Shown here: positions 6,813 to 15,737 of the stretch, in pieces
How the letters are laid out: the number at the start of each line of letters is the position of its first letter
Numbering within the stretch: the first letter of the stretch is position 1
Origin: Anaerolineae bacterium
GTDB lineage: Bacteria; Chloroflexota; Anaerolineae; Aggregatilineales; Aggregatilineaceae
Length of the DNA stretch: 64,000 nucleotides
Direction of reading: 5' to 3'
Assembly (NCBI GenBank): GCA_016930015.1
Contig: JAFGHR010000057.1
Location: 1 to 64,000, forward strand
The notes under the pieces: model-generated
Told to the model about the DNA's origin: nothing
Databases searched by the model: none
What the model saw: the letters and a program-made list of their open reading frames with translations, nothing else
Made by a program: the position numbers and the translations under genes

Positions 6813-8633
6813 TTACGGTGCATTGACCGTAATGGTGACCTGGGCTTCCATGACCGAATCGTCGGCAGCCCAGACGACCATCAGGCGATACGTTATGGTG
6901 ACGGTGGGACATATTTCACGGCTGTCGTGCCCGATGACCCCGACACCATCCAGGTAGACTTCCTTCACACCTTCGACATCCCAGCTCAGCGTGATACACT
7001 CGCCCTGAGTGATTACGTAGCGGTTGGCATAAAAGGACAGGAATTCCGGTCCGGTTGTCGGGGTGAGGGTTACGACGGGCAGGTCGGGCATCACAGTCTT
7101 GATCCAAAGGCCAGCCGGTTCACTATCGGCGACCCAGCCGATCTGTCCATCTTCCAGACGTATCTGCCACCAGCGGTAGCCCTGCGAGCAGACTGGCCCG
7201 GCGGTGATGATCATACGTCTCCCCCGGGGCAGCTCGGCGATCTGGCGGGCAGTCAAAGCCGGATCAGAACGCAGCCGCAGCCCGGCACCCAGCGTGGTCA
7301 CTTCGGCGAGATCGCCGATGGCGACCGGCAGCCCGCCGCCGCCCGCATACGCATATTGGCAGCCGGTTCCCATCGGGCTGCCGGGAGTCACCGACGGGCG
7401 CGGTGTCAGGGTCGGGAACGGTGTCAGGGTGGGAAAGGCTGTCAGGGTTGGGTACGGTGTCAGCGTGGGGTAAGGTGTCGGGCTGGGGTAGGGCGTGGAC
7501 GAAACACGCGGTGTTGCGGTTGGGATGCTGGGCAGCGGTGTGTCTTCGGTGCCCAGCAGCCAATCCGGCGCGGATACAAACATAGGCAGTTCCTCAAGCG
7601 GCACATTTATATGCGTGACGGCCTGAGTTACCGGATCGTAGACTGCGAACTGGTTGTCGCCGGTGATCACCAGCACGTACTGCCCATCCGGTGACCATGT
7701 CAGGTCTGTAGCGCCGGTGAAACCGGCTGCCTGCACCAGCGCGTTTGTGCCGGTGTCATAGAGAAACAGTTCCGCGGTGTCACCGTCGCGCAGCGTGCTG
7801 TCACCGGTCGAGTCGGATGTTGCCCCCACAATGGCGATGTGTGCGCCATCCGGCGAAAATTCCAGCGCGTAAATGTGAATCTGGAAATTAGCTAACCGGC
7901 TGGCCAGACCATCCGAAGCCGCGTAGAAGCCTGAGTCGCCGCCGATTTCGAGCGTGCCGAGTGCGGCCTCACCGTTCGGGCCGATATCGGACGCGGTCAC
8001 ATCCGGGAAGAGGCCGATCTCATACGCGAACGCCAGTTCGGCGGGGGAACTGGCGCTGTCCGGCAGGGTGTATACCTGGGTCTGGACATCGCCGGTTTCG
8101 GTCAACGTGTGGCACAACACGGCCAGTGGTTCGGCGGCTGCATGAAAACCGCCGTCACACTGAATCGGGATATCTTCAATATCACTGGCTCTGGGCCTGC
8201 CAGGAGGAGCCATTTTTAAGTCACCCTCGGCGAGAAACAACAGCGCCTGGCCGTCAGGGTGCCATTCCAGTTCGAAAGCCGGGAACGGCGGCAGCAGAAG
8301 CACGGTATCGGTGCAGATGCGATCTGCGCCAAAACATCCCCGGAAACTTCGGAGCAGACCGTACCCTTCATCATCGGTGATGAAAGCCAGCGCATCACCC
8401 GAGGGCTGCCACGCCAGATCGGCATCCTCAATGACAGGCGCATCAAGCCGCGCGATCTGGGTCGAGGCCAGGTCTAACAGATAAATATCGGCAAAGCCGA
8501 GATCGTCACTGCCGACGAAAGCGATAATTCCGGTAAGGGGACTTTGGGCCTGGGTGACATGGCCGGTGTTGAGCACGATCATCAGACCGCATGTTAGAAG
8601 CAGTATACCGATTAGACGAAGACCAGTATTCAT
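6813..8633 (-). CDS. Secreted propeller-SH3-Ig-like protein
   Basis: About 606 residues from ATG 8633, which has GAGGAG 9 bases upstream; a longer frame from 8699 lacks such a site. A signal peptide (LLLTCGLMIVLNTG, ending near TQAQS) is followed by PD40-type repeats (SPDGAHIAIVG, WSPDGQYVLVI). A Thr/Pro linker with a 6-residue period (TPYPTL) comes next. An SH3-like domain (LRLRSDPALTARQIAEL... GWVADSEP) follows. The end is an Ig-like domain marked by GECITLSWDVEGVKEVYLDG. The same SH3 plus Ig ending occurs in the + strand gene at 10252. First gene of a two-gene - strand unit. Extracytoplasmic; function unknown. Confidence 0.8.
   Translation of the reverse strand: MNTGLRLIGILLLTCGLMIVLNTGHVTQAQSPLTGIIAFVGSDDLGFADIYLLDLASTQIARLDAPVIEDADLAWQPSGDALAFITDDEGYGLLRSFRGCFGADRICTDTVLLLPPFPAFELEWHPDGQALLFLAEGDLKMAPPGRPRASDIEDIPIQCDGGFHAAAEPLAVLCHTLTETGDVQTQVYTLPDSASSPAELAFAYEIGLFPDVTASDIGPNGEAALGTLEIGGDSGFYAASDGLASRLANFQIHIYALEFSPDGAHIAIVGATSDSTGDSTLRDGDTAELFLYDTGTNALVQAAGFTGATDLTWSPDGQYVLVITGDNQFAVYDPVTQAVTHINVPLEELPMFVSAPDWLLGTEDTPLPSIPTATPRVSSTPYPSPTPYPTLTPYPTLTAFPTLTPFPTLTPRPSVTPGSPMGTGCQYAYAGGGGLPVAIGDLAEVTTLGAGLRLRSDPALTARQIAELPRGRRMIITAGPVCSQGYRWWQIRLEDGQIGWVADSEPAGLWIKTVMPDLPVVTLTPTTGPEFLSFYANRYVITQGECITLSWDVEGVKEVYLDGVGVIGHDSREICPTVTITYRLMVVWAADDSVMEAQVTITVNAP
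7405..7494 (-). repeat. 18-bp tandem repeats coding a Thr/Pro linker
   Basis: Five 18-base units start at 7405, 7423, 7441, 7459 and 7477, each with a variant of GTCAGGGT on the + strand. They encode the six-residue linker unit TPYPTL/TAFPTL on the minus strand. This is protein linker DNA, not a CRISPR or mobile repeat. Confidence 0.85.
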
Positions 8634-8760
8634 GGTGTGTACTCCTCGCTCGACGTGATGTAGTGGAAAATGCTTGTTGGTTGGCGAAAAATCCAGCACT
8701 ATTCAGTATGAGTTGCTATCTTTAATACTATACAATAGTTTGTTACGAGGGAAAGCGGTT

Positions 8761-10113
8761 ATGAATCGTTTTGTGAAACCTGATCCGGGGGATAACATCC
8801 GGCGTCGGGATGTTTTGCGCGTGTTGTCCGCTGCGCTGGATGCCGTCGATCCTGCCGAGGCGGTGCGGCGTTGCGTGACGCGGGACGGTGATTTACTCCG
8901 GATCGGGGATCGAACCTATGATTTGCAGCGCTGCCAGCGCGTGTTCGTGGTGGGCGGCGGCAAGGCCGGGGCAGTCATGGCCGGGGCGGTGGAGTCGATT
9001 TTGGGCGACCGTCTTACGGCGGGGACGGTGGTTGTCAAAGCCGGGTATACCGCGCCCACGGCACATGTCACCATTCACGAGGCCGGTCATCCCGTGCCGG
9101 ATGCGGCAGGCGTGGCGGGTACGCGAGTTATGGTCAACTTGTTGCACGGTGCCGGGGAGCATGATCTGGTATTGTGCCTGATATCGGGCGGCGGGTCGGC
9201 GCTGATGACGCTGCCGGTGGATGGCGTTACGCTGGATGATATGCAGGCGCTAACCGGGGCGCTGCTGCGCTGCGGCGCACCGATCCAGGCGATCAACACG
9301 GTGCGCAAACACCTATCGCAGGTTAAAGGCGGGCAGCTTGCGCGGCTGGCCTATCCGGCGGCGGTCGTATCGTTGATTCTGTCGGACGTGGTCGGCAGCC
9401 CGTTGGACGTGATCGCGTCCGGTCCGACCGTGCCCGACAGCACCACGTTTGCCGATGCGCAAGCCGTGCTGACACAGTACGGGATTTGGGATGATGTGCC
9501 CGTGCCTGTGCGCGAACATCTGGCGGTGGGCGCGGCGGGACGTATTCCTGATACACCCAAGACCGGTGATCCTGCCCTGGCACACGTTCACAATGTGATC
9601 GTGGGGGATAACGCACGCGCGGCGCTGGCGGCGGTCGAACAGGCGCAGGCGTCAGGTTTTTCGACGCTGCTGCTGTCTACCTACATCGAGGGAGAGGCCC
9701 GCGAGGTGGCGCAGGTGCTGGCTGCGCTGGCGAAAGAGATCGCGTTTGAAGGACGGCCACTCCCTAAACCGGCCTGCCTGATCCTGGGCGGTGAAACAAC
9801 CGTGACGATTCGCGGATCGGGCAAAGGGGGCCGGAACCAGGAGTTGACGCTGGCGGCGGCGCTGGCGATTCAAGACCTGGACGACGTGATGATCGCGAGC
9901 CTGGCGACGGATGGCACAGACGGTCCGACCGGTGCGGCGGGCGGCCTGGTGGACGGTATGACGGTCGCGCGTGGGGCCGAACACGGACTCTCGGCACGGG
10001 CGGCATTGGTCAACAACGACGCGTATCCCTACCTGGATGCCGTTGGTGATCTGTTGGTGACGGGACCCACGAATACCAATGTCAACGACCTGATGGCCGT
10101 TTTCGTGTTTTAG
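8761..10113 (+). CDS. Glycerate 2-kinase (MOFRL family)
   Basis: 450 residues from ATG 8761, with GAGGGAAAG just upstream; a longer frame from 8674 has no support. The family phosphorylates D-glycerate to 2-phosphoglycerate with ATP, feeding serine, glyoxylate or hydroxypyruvate carbon into glycolysis. Visible family marks are the N-terminal VVGGGKAGAVMAG, LISGGGSALM at ~143-152, the hinge TVRKHLSQVKGG, and the C-terminal MOFRL part with LGGETTVT, GKGGRNQE and ATDGTDGPT. Length is normal. It lies between secreted propeller genes and has no obvious pathway neighbour. Cytoplasmic. Confidence 0.93.
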   Translation: MNRFVKPDPGDNIRRRDVLRVLSAALDAVDPAEAVRRCVTRDGDLLRIGDRTYDLQRCQRVFVVGGGKAGAVMAGAVESILGDRLTAGTVVVKAGYTAPTAHVTIHEAGHPVPDAAGVAGTRVMVNLLHGAGEHDLVLCLISGGGSALMTLPVDGVTLDDMQALTGALLRCGAPIQAINTVRKHLSQVKGGQLARLAYPAAVVSLILSDVVGSPLDVIASGPTVPDSTTFADAQAVLTQYGIWDDVPVPVREHLAVGAAGRIPDTPKTGDPALAHVHNVIVGDNARAALAAVEQAQASGFSTLLLSTYIEGEAREVAQVLAALAKEIAFEGRPLPKPACLILGGETTVTIRGSGKGGRNQELTLAAALAIQDLDDVMIASLATDGTDGPTGAAGGLVDGMTVARGAEHGLSARAALVNNDAYPYLDAVGDLLVTGPTNTNVNDLMAVFVF

Positions 10114-10251
10114 TGTTGACTGCTGCATTGCCTGAACGTAGCTGAATAGGTGGTTGGGCGTGACCTCATGGGCGAAACGTCCTGTATCTCTTTGCGGGCG
10201 ATTTGAATACAATGAGATCAGGTGAAAAGGGGAATTTACAGGAGGAACACA

Positions 10252-11379
10252 ATGAAGACCTCACGCATACTGTTCTCGCTGTTAGCGGCTGTGGTGGTGC
10301 TCACTGCCGGAATCTGGGTGGTGTCGGACCCAACCGTACAGGCGCAGGATAATAATCAGCCGGGGCTGGTCGTGTTTGCGTCGGACCGGACGGGGAATTT
10401 TGAAATCTATGTGCTCGACCCCGAAACCGGTTTGACGACACAGTTGACCAATGATCCGGCGGTGGATATCGAGCCTGCGTGGTCACCCGATGGCACAACA
10501 ATCGCGTTTGTTTCGGATCGTGATGGTGATTTTGAGTTATTTGTGATGCGGCCCGATGGGTCGGCTGTGCAGCAGTTGACGAACAACATGTCGGAAGATC
10601 GCCTGCCGCGCTGGCAGCCCAACGGCTTGTTTATCCTGTTTTCGTCGGATGTGAACGGGCAGTGGGATTTGTACGTGGTGACGGCAGATGGTGCTATTGT
10701 CCGGCAGTTGACCAACGATGCCGGTGATGAACGCGGCCCGGCTGCGGCGGCGGCATTGATTCCTCAACCGGCAGTGCCGACTGTTGAACAACCGCCCGCC
10801 GCTCCGGCAGCGGGCGATCAGGCGGGGGCTGGTGATACGATGACCCCGGATGCTACGGTCAGCCGCCCACAGATCAACCTGCGTGAAAATCCCGGCGAAG
10901 GCGCCCAAATTGTCAAAGTGCTGCCGTTCGGCACCCCGGTTCAGATCGTCGGGCGGCGCCAGGATAATACATGGCTCCAGGTGAAAACGTTTGATGGTGT
11001 GCAGGGGTGGGCATTTGCATCGCTGCTTGATGTCACTGCCGACTTGAGCGGTGTGCCGGTGGTCAATGCGCCGTTTATCGCGCCGCCGCCGACACCGACC
11101 TGGACGCCGACATCAACCCCGACAAACACGCCCGAACCGACCAAAGAGGCAGTTTCGATTTCATTCACCGTCAACAACGGCACGATCACGGCGGGTGAAT
11201 GTGTGACAGTAAGCTGGGCTGTCTCCGGCATCAAGGAAGTTTACTATCAGGGTACGGGTGTGGCCGGACAGGGGTCAAGTGAAGAATGCCCCGCTGCTAC
11301 GGCGACGTATGAACTGCGTGTCGTGAAAACTGATGACAGCGTGGATACCCGGTATATCACGGTGACGGTTAACCCGTAA
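10252..11379 (+). CDS. Secreted PD40-SH3-Ig-like protein
   Basis: 375 residues from ATG 10252, preceded by AGGAGGAACACA, an excellent ribosome site. The signal peptide ends near VQAQD. Three PD40 blades follow (AWSPDGTTIAFVSDRDGDFE and relatives). Then come a Pro/Ala linker, an SH3-like domain (NLRENPGEGAQIVKVL... GWAFASLLD), a short Thr/Pro linker (TPTSTPTNTPEP) and an Ig-like domain with GECVTVSWAVSGIKEVYYQG. It is a shorter architectural copy of the 6813-8633 protein, so the two genes are paralogues split by the glycerate kinase gene. Exported; exact role unknown. Confidence 0.82.
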   Translation: MKTSRILFSLLAAVVVLTAGIWVVSDPTVQAQDNNQPGLVVFASDRTGNFEIYVLDPETGLTTQLTNDPAVDIEPAWSPDGTTIAFVSDRDGDFELFVMRPDGSAVQQLTNNMSEDRLPRWQPNGLFILFSSDVNGQWDLYVVTADGAIVRQLTNDAGDERGPAAAAALIPQPAVPTVEQPPAAPAAGDQAGAGDTMTPDATVSRPQINLRENPGEGAQIVKVLPFGTPVQIVGRRQDNTWLQVKTFDGVQGWAFASLLDVTADLSGVPVVNAPFIAPPPTPTWTPTSTPTNTPEPTKEAVSISFTVNNGTITAGECVTVSWAVSGIKEVYYQGTGVAGQGSSEECPAATATYELRVVKTDDSVDTRYITVTVNP

Positions 11380-11411
11380 CGCCCGATTCTTTCTCTTATC
11401 CGCAGATCAAT

Positions 11412-11467
11412 AAACGGGGATTTCTTGCGCCGGGTTTTGTGCCCGCGTGCAGGAAATCCCCGTTTTT
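11412..11467. terminator. Strong bidirectional terminator
   Basis: A 17-bp stem runs from AAACGGGGATTTCTTGC (11412-11428) to its complement at 11449-11465 with one G-T pair. It has A's on one side and T's on the other, between convergent genes. Confidence 0.9.
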
Positions 11468-11474
11468 GTGTGAA

Positions 11475-12536
11475 TTACACGCCAGTTTCGCTGGTATCTG
11501 ACGGCTTGCCGGGTTTGATAAGCTGGTAGACTTCGTCAAGCGGGTGGTCTTTTTCGGGTGCGAGTTGAACCGGGCGGAACCGGGAGCGGTAGGCGTGAAG
11601 CTGCCGGTAGACTATGCTGTCAATGCAGACACTGCCGCGCGGTGACGCGTTCAGCAGGTCAAAAGTCCGGTTGACCAGGCGGCCTACGATCCCGGTTGGC
11701 GATAGGATCAGGTCGCCGTTGGCGATCGCGGTTTTAAAATGGATAGGGGGCAGGTCGGTGCGGTCGCGGTTGTAAATGTCTGCCAATGCCAGCAGGTTGA
11801 GCGCGCCTTGAACCGCATCGTCAGCGCCCGAAAACGTCACCAGCGCCATGTCGGCGATGAACTGCCGGACACGCCCTTTCAGCCCGGACACGGCCTCGCG
11901 GTGCAGGTTGCCCCATGCCAGCATCCAGCGATGCATGTCAGCCGCTGCCAACGCTTCACCGTGTGTGATCAGCCCGTGCAGATCGGTGATCATCAGGTAA
12001 ACGCTGGGGTCGATAAAACTGGTTTCCACGGATACGAGCTGGTAAATCATGACCGATCGGTGCCAGCCGCGCGGTCGCATCTCGCTCACCGGCTCAAACG
12101 TAAATTCGGCGTCGTCGGCTACTTCGCGGACGGCCTGCGTCACGTAAACCTGGTTGGTGGGGACACTTTTTTCCAGGCGGGCGATGATGGCTACACCGTC
12201 TCCGAGAATGTCGTTATCTTCAACGGTGATGTCAGCCGTATTCAGCACGACTCGCACCCCGTCCAGCGAAACTCCGGCGGGTGTATGTTTTTGGCGTAAG
12301 AAGTGATTGCGGATTTCCTCGGCGGCGCGCAGCGCCTGCCCGGCACTATCAAACGTGGCAAGATAGCCGTCGCCGGTAAACTTGATGATCGTGCCGGTAT
12401 GGTTTTCGACCGCCTGCTGGATGGGCAGCAGGGCATCATGCAGGTAACTGACGGCCTGGTCCTGCGGAATGGTGACGACGTGGGCGCTCGAACCGACCAG
12501 ATCGGCCAGCAAGACGGTCAGGGTTCGCGTTGTCAT
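11475..12536 (-). CDS. Double class III nucleotidyl cyclase homology protein
   Basis: 353 residues, soluble, made of two cyclase homology domains. Domain 1 (~1-170) has the metal Asp in LADLVGSS, the second Asp and the substrate Lys in IKFTGDG, and ARLE. The Asn usually found in GDxVN is Ala (GDGVAIIARLE). Domain 2 (~178-335) has MITDLHG and FIADMA, so both metal Asp positions survive. Its Lys is Gln, and it keeps Asn (GRLVNRT) but has Asp where Arg is expected. A head-to-tail pseudo-dimer with one partly intact site is possible. Either cAMP/cGMP synthesis or a regulatory role would fit. Divergent from the Ser/Thr kinase gene at 12698. Confidence 0.82.
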   Translation of the reverse strand: MTTRTLTVLLADLVGSSAHVVTIPQDQAVSYLHDALLPIQQAVENHTGTIIKFTGDGYLATFDSAGQALRAAEEIRNHFLRQKHTPAGVSLDGVRVVLNTADITVEDNDILGDGVAIIARLEKSVPTNQVYVTQAVREVADDAEFTFEPVSEMRPRGWHRSVMIYQLVSVETSFIDPSVYLMITDLHGLITHGEALAAADMHRWMLAWGNLHREAVSGLKGRVRQFIADMALVTFSGADDAVQGALNLLALADIYNRDRTDLPPIHFKTAIANGDLILSPTGIVGRLVNRTFDLLNASPRGSVCIDSIVYRQLHAYRSRFRPVQLAPEKDHPLDEVYQLIKPGKPSDTSETGV

Positions 12537-12626
12537 GTGCCAGGGCCTCCCCTTTTTGCAGATTCTGTTCGGGTGACTGACAGTTACCTTCAGTTTACTG
12601 CAAGAACAAAAAAAGCGGAATCCAGG

Positions 12627-12656
12627 TTGCCTGTGAGGTTGATTTGATGTGATAAT
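12627..12656 (+). promoter_or_regulatory. Promoter of the membrane Ser/Thr kinase
   Basis: TTGCCT (12627-12632), an 18-base spacer and GATAAT (12651-12656) preceded by TGT (extended -10). It lies 41 bases before the start codon. Confidence 0.5.
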
Positions 12657-12697
12657 GGGCTGGCGTAAACAACACTGAATCGATTAGGGGATAACCT

Positions 12698-14386
12698 ATG
12701 GGGCACCAACCAAAACAGCAGCCGGATTACGAACCAGACTTTGATCCGGATGCGCCGGAGAAGGATGACAGCTCGCCGTCAGAGCACAAACCGGAACCGT
12801 CACCTGGGGCGTCTTCTCCGGCTGGCATGTATCGCGGCCTGGAGGGACGCACGCTGGGCGAGCGGTATCGATTCGAGGAACTGATCGGTGAGGGCACTTT
12901 TGCACGCGTGTTCCGCGTGTACGATCAGCACCGGCGGGCCTACCTGGCCGCGAAGGTCCTGCGCAGCGATATCGCACAGGAACCCGCATTCCTGGAGCGC
13001 TTCCGGCGTGAAGCTACGGTCCTGTCACACCTTCAACATCCGAATATTGTCCGCTACTACGAGACTGTTGAAGCGGACGGATATGTATTTATTTTGACTG
13101 ATTATATTGCCGGGCCGACACTGCAAAACGTACTGCACCAGCAGGCCAGCCCGATTACGCCGTTTGACTCGCTGCAATACGTGCGCCCGCTGGCGTCGGC
13201 GCTGCATTACGCGCACGGCGAGGGGATCATTCATCGCGATCTCAAACCGGCGAATGTGTTGATCGATGAAAGCGGTAGCCTGTACGTGATGGATTTTGGT
13301 ATTGCGCGCATTTTGAGTGATGCCAGCACGCTGACACGTGATACAACAATCGGTACGCCGCATTACATGTCCCCGGAGCAAATTCTGGCCGGTGATGTGA
13401 ACGAGAAGACCGACATTTACGCCATGGGAGTACTGCTGTACCAGATGTACACGGGACGGCTGCCATTCACGGGCGAGAGTGAGGACGTGACCGGCACAAC
13501 GAGCGCAGTACGGATTGTATACGAGCATTTGCATGTTGCACCTGAGCCGCCGACCAGCATTAACCCACGCCTGAGTGTGGCGGTCGAGCGTGTGATTCTG
13601 CGCTGCCTGGAAAAAGACCCCGACCAGCGTTATGCGTCGGTGGCCGAGTTGTATGACGCCCTGTCGGACGCGATCGGTACGCCGTCGATTTCACTGAACC
13701 AGGATGCGGTAGCGGCGGCGCTGGTGAACGGGCCTGCCGCTCCGCTGGCGGAGCGGGTGCCAACCGGGGTTGGTGGTGAATCGAAGATTATACCGGAACG
13801 TGAGTTGAGGGCTGATTATGCTGCCGGTGAGGTGGATGACTTCGCGGAAGATAGTGTGCTGGAAGCGGACCTTCGGCGCAAACCCAAGCGGAAGACAAAG
13901 CCGCAGGTCATTATGGACCGCGAAACCGCAGCCGATTGGTTTGAATCTGAAAAGTCGGGCGAGAAAGAGGGCGAAAAACAGCAAGAAAAAGACGACAACA
14001 CGGCTGAAAAAGAGCGCGAAAAAGGCCCTGAAAAAGCTGATGCGTGGAGCGGCATGACCATCAGCGACCGGTTGAGCCAGTTCACGTGGGGCGGAATCAC
14101 GCTCTGGGCGGGTATCGTCTACTTGCTCCACTCGGACGATCTCGGCGGCAGCCTGTTCAACAACACGTGGGCGTGGATTATCGGTGGGGCAGGGGCGCTG
14201 TTCCTGGTAGAAGTGGCGGCGCGCTTGACGATTCCGGAGTTTCGCGCGCGGCCTGGCATCCGGTTGATCATTGGCGTGGTACTGCTGATGGTGGGGTTGG
14301 GCATGGGGATCGGTATGGGGTCGTTTTGGCCGCTGATCCTGATCGGTGTTGGCGTCAGTATCCTGTTGAACCATTTAACCCGGTAA
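12698..14386 (+). CDS. PknB-type Ser/Thr kinase with a C-terminal membrane domain
   Basis: 562 residues. An acidic, Pro-rich N-terminus (~1-45) precedes a full kinase domain (~52-330): glycine loop GEGTFARVF, catalytic Lys in LAAKVL, HRDLKPANVL, DFGIAR and MSPEQ. A long charged Lys/Glu-rich linker (~390-450) follows, then three or four hydrophobic helices (~470-560: LWAGIVYLL, WIIGGAGALFLVE, LIIGVVLLMVGLGMGIGMG, LILIGVGVSILL) resembling LiaF-type membrane domains. The kinase is probably cytoplasmic and membrane-tethered, with no extracellular sensor. Ribosome site AGGGG is about 8 bases before ATG 12698. Terminator-like hairpin after the stop. Confidence 0.92.
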   Translation: MGHQPKQQPDYEPDFDPDAPEKDDSSPSEHKPEPSPGASSPAGMYRGLEGRTLGERYRFEELIGEGTFARVFRVYDQHRRAYLAAKVLRSDIAQEPAFLERFRREATVLSHLQHPNIVRYYETVEADGYVFILTDYIAGPTLQNVLHQQASPITPFDSLQYVRPLASALHYAHGEGIIHRDLKPANVLIDESGSLYVMDFGIARILSDASTLTRDTTIGTPHYMSPEQILAGDVNEKTDIYAMGVLLYQMYTGRLPFTGESEDVTGTTSAVRIVYEHLHVAPEPPTSINPRLSVAVERVILRCLEKDPDQRYASVAELYDALSDAIGTPSISLNQDAVAAALVNGPAAPLAERVPTGVGGESKIIPERELRADYAAGEVDDFAEDSVLEADLRRKPKRKTKPQVIMDRETAADWFESEKSGEKEGEKQQEKDDNTAEKEREKGPEKADAWSGMTISDRLSQFTWGGITLWAGIVYLLHSDDLGGSLFNNTWAWIIGGAGALFLVEVAARLTIPEFRARPGIRLIIGVVLLMVGLGMGIGMGSFWPLILIGVGVSILLNHLTR

Positions 14387-14393
14387 CCGGCGG

Positions 14394-14417
14394 CGGCGAT
14401 GAGCCGCGTGATCGCCG
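14394..14417. terminator. Hairpin between convergent genes
   Basis: CGGCGAT (14394-14400) pairs with ATCGCCG (14411-14417) in the 40-base gap between the kinase and GH3-like genes. There is no good T-tract. Confidence 0.35.
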
Positions 14418-14426
14418 GGCTTGTAT

Positions 14427-15569
14427 TCAGCCGCGCCCCAGGTCAAAATCCAACGCGCGCCGCAGCCAGTAGGCGGTGCGCGTCCATTTTTGATCACGCC
14501 CAATGCACAGGAAATGCGGCGGCTCAAACGCGCGTATGAGGTCCAGAATCTTGTAGCGCGGCAAAACGGGTGTGCTGACGATCAAACTGCCGGTTTCGCC
14601 GGGGCGCATCTCGTGCAGCATTTTGATGCCGCTGCGCGTTTCAACCTCAAAGAAGTACAGGTCATAGTTGGGCACCCAATAACGCCGGTCGTCACGCTGC
14701 TGGCCGAACATCCCTTCGGTGGCCCCGTAAATTTCGACCACACCGGCTTTTTCACCATACATCGCCAGCAGGCGGGGGCGGTACGAGCTGTTGATGCCGG
14801 GCGCACTGCCGAGCGACAGCACGCCGAAGTTCCACAGGCTTTTAGGATAGGCGTGGTGTGTTTTGCGCAGCCATTTTGCAAATTTCATCATCACTTGCAC
14901 CGCGCCACCGAGAATGGTGATGTTTTGATCCTGGGCCGATTCGTAGGCAAGCTGAAAGCGGGCATCCCAGCTTTTACGATCGGTGCCGCCGCCGACAGCG
15001 TCGATCGCATCCTGGGTGGGAATTGACGGGATCGGTGTACGGGATGCAACGTGTTTGACGTAAATACCGGTCGCATAGCCGTATTCGATAGTCCGGTTAT
15101 TGACTTCCAGGCTGCCGACCACACTCGGAAAACTGAGATTCAGGTTTGCCCCCTGGAGAATATCCCAGCGTTTGTTGTGCAACACGTATTGGATAGGACC
15201 ACGGGCGGCGTTGTGGCGCTGTTCCAGGTCACGGGGTGTCATGGGAACAAACTTGCTGCTGCCGGTCGAACCGCGTGTCATCGCCCAACCGAGTGGTTCC
15301 GCTTCTAAAAACGCGTGCGTATCACCGCCCATGACGCGGCGCAGGGCCGGTTCATAATCTGCATAGGTGCGCACCGGGAAGGCGGCTCGATAGTCAGCCA
15401 CAGACCCTACTGTGTCCGCGTGGTGCTGCTGCCCATAGCCGGTTTTGGCATAAATGGAAAGTAACTGCTTGAGGATGGATTCTTGCGCCGCGGGAGGGTT
15501 AGCCAGCGCATCGTGCCAGGGTTGGATAAACGCTTGCAAAATGGGGGCAATGGGATTATCAGCGCTCAT
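14427..15569 (-). CDS. GH3-family acyl-adenylate-type protein, C-terminally short
   Basis: 380 residues from ATG 15569, with AGGAG 13 bases upstream; TTG 15581 would sit too close to it. The ATP-loop TRGSTGSSKFVPM at ~81-93, PGINSSYRP and EIYGATEGMFGQQ identify the GH3 family, whose members adenylate carboxylic acids and often conjugate them to amino acids. Family proteins are usually 500 residues or more. This one stops near PPHFLCIGRD, where the mobile C-terminal domain should begin. Only 40 bases separate its stop from the opposing gene, so there is no room for a frameshifted remainder. Enzymatic activity is therefore uncertain. Confidence 0.82.
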   Translation of the reverse strand: MSADNPIAPILQAFIQPWHDALANPPAAQESILKQLLSIYAKTGYGQQHHADTVGSVADYRAAFPVRTYADYEPALRRVMGGDTHAFLEAEPLGWAMTRGSTGSSKFVPMTPRDLEQRHNAARGPIQYVLHNKRWDILQGANLNLSFPSVVGSLEVNNRTIEYGYATGIYVKHVASRTPIPSIPTQDAIDAVGGGTDRKSWDARFQLAYESAQDQNITILGGAVQVMMKFAKWLRKTHHAYPKSLWNFGVLSLGSAPGINSSYRPRLLAMYGEKAGVVEIYGATEGMFGQQRDDRRYWVPNYDLYFFEVETRSGIKMLHEMRPGETGSLIVSTPVLPRYKILDLIRAFEPPHFLCIGRDQKWTRTAYWLRRALDFDLGRG

Positions 15570-15737
15570 GGAATATGACAATCTCCTGTGACGGCAAAAG
15601 CGTAATGACCATGATCATGGCAACCGCATGTGATCTCAACCTGGGTGATTGTAGCTCACGGCTGCGCGGGATGACGAATCAATGGCGCGCGTGTGATGAG
15701 ATCGGATTGACATGTGCGAATAAAGATCGCTGCCGGG

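Noticed and set aside
7405-7494. CRISPR-like regular repeats
   Set aside because: The 18-base units are contiguous without spacers and encode a TPYPTL linker.
6792-7694. 300-residue frame on the + strand inside the propeller gene
   Set aside because: Antisense to the coding sequence with clear PD40, SH3 and Ig motifs; its own product is low-complexity with no domain.
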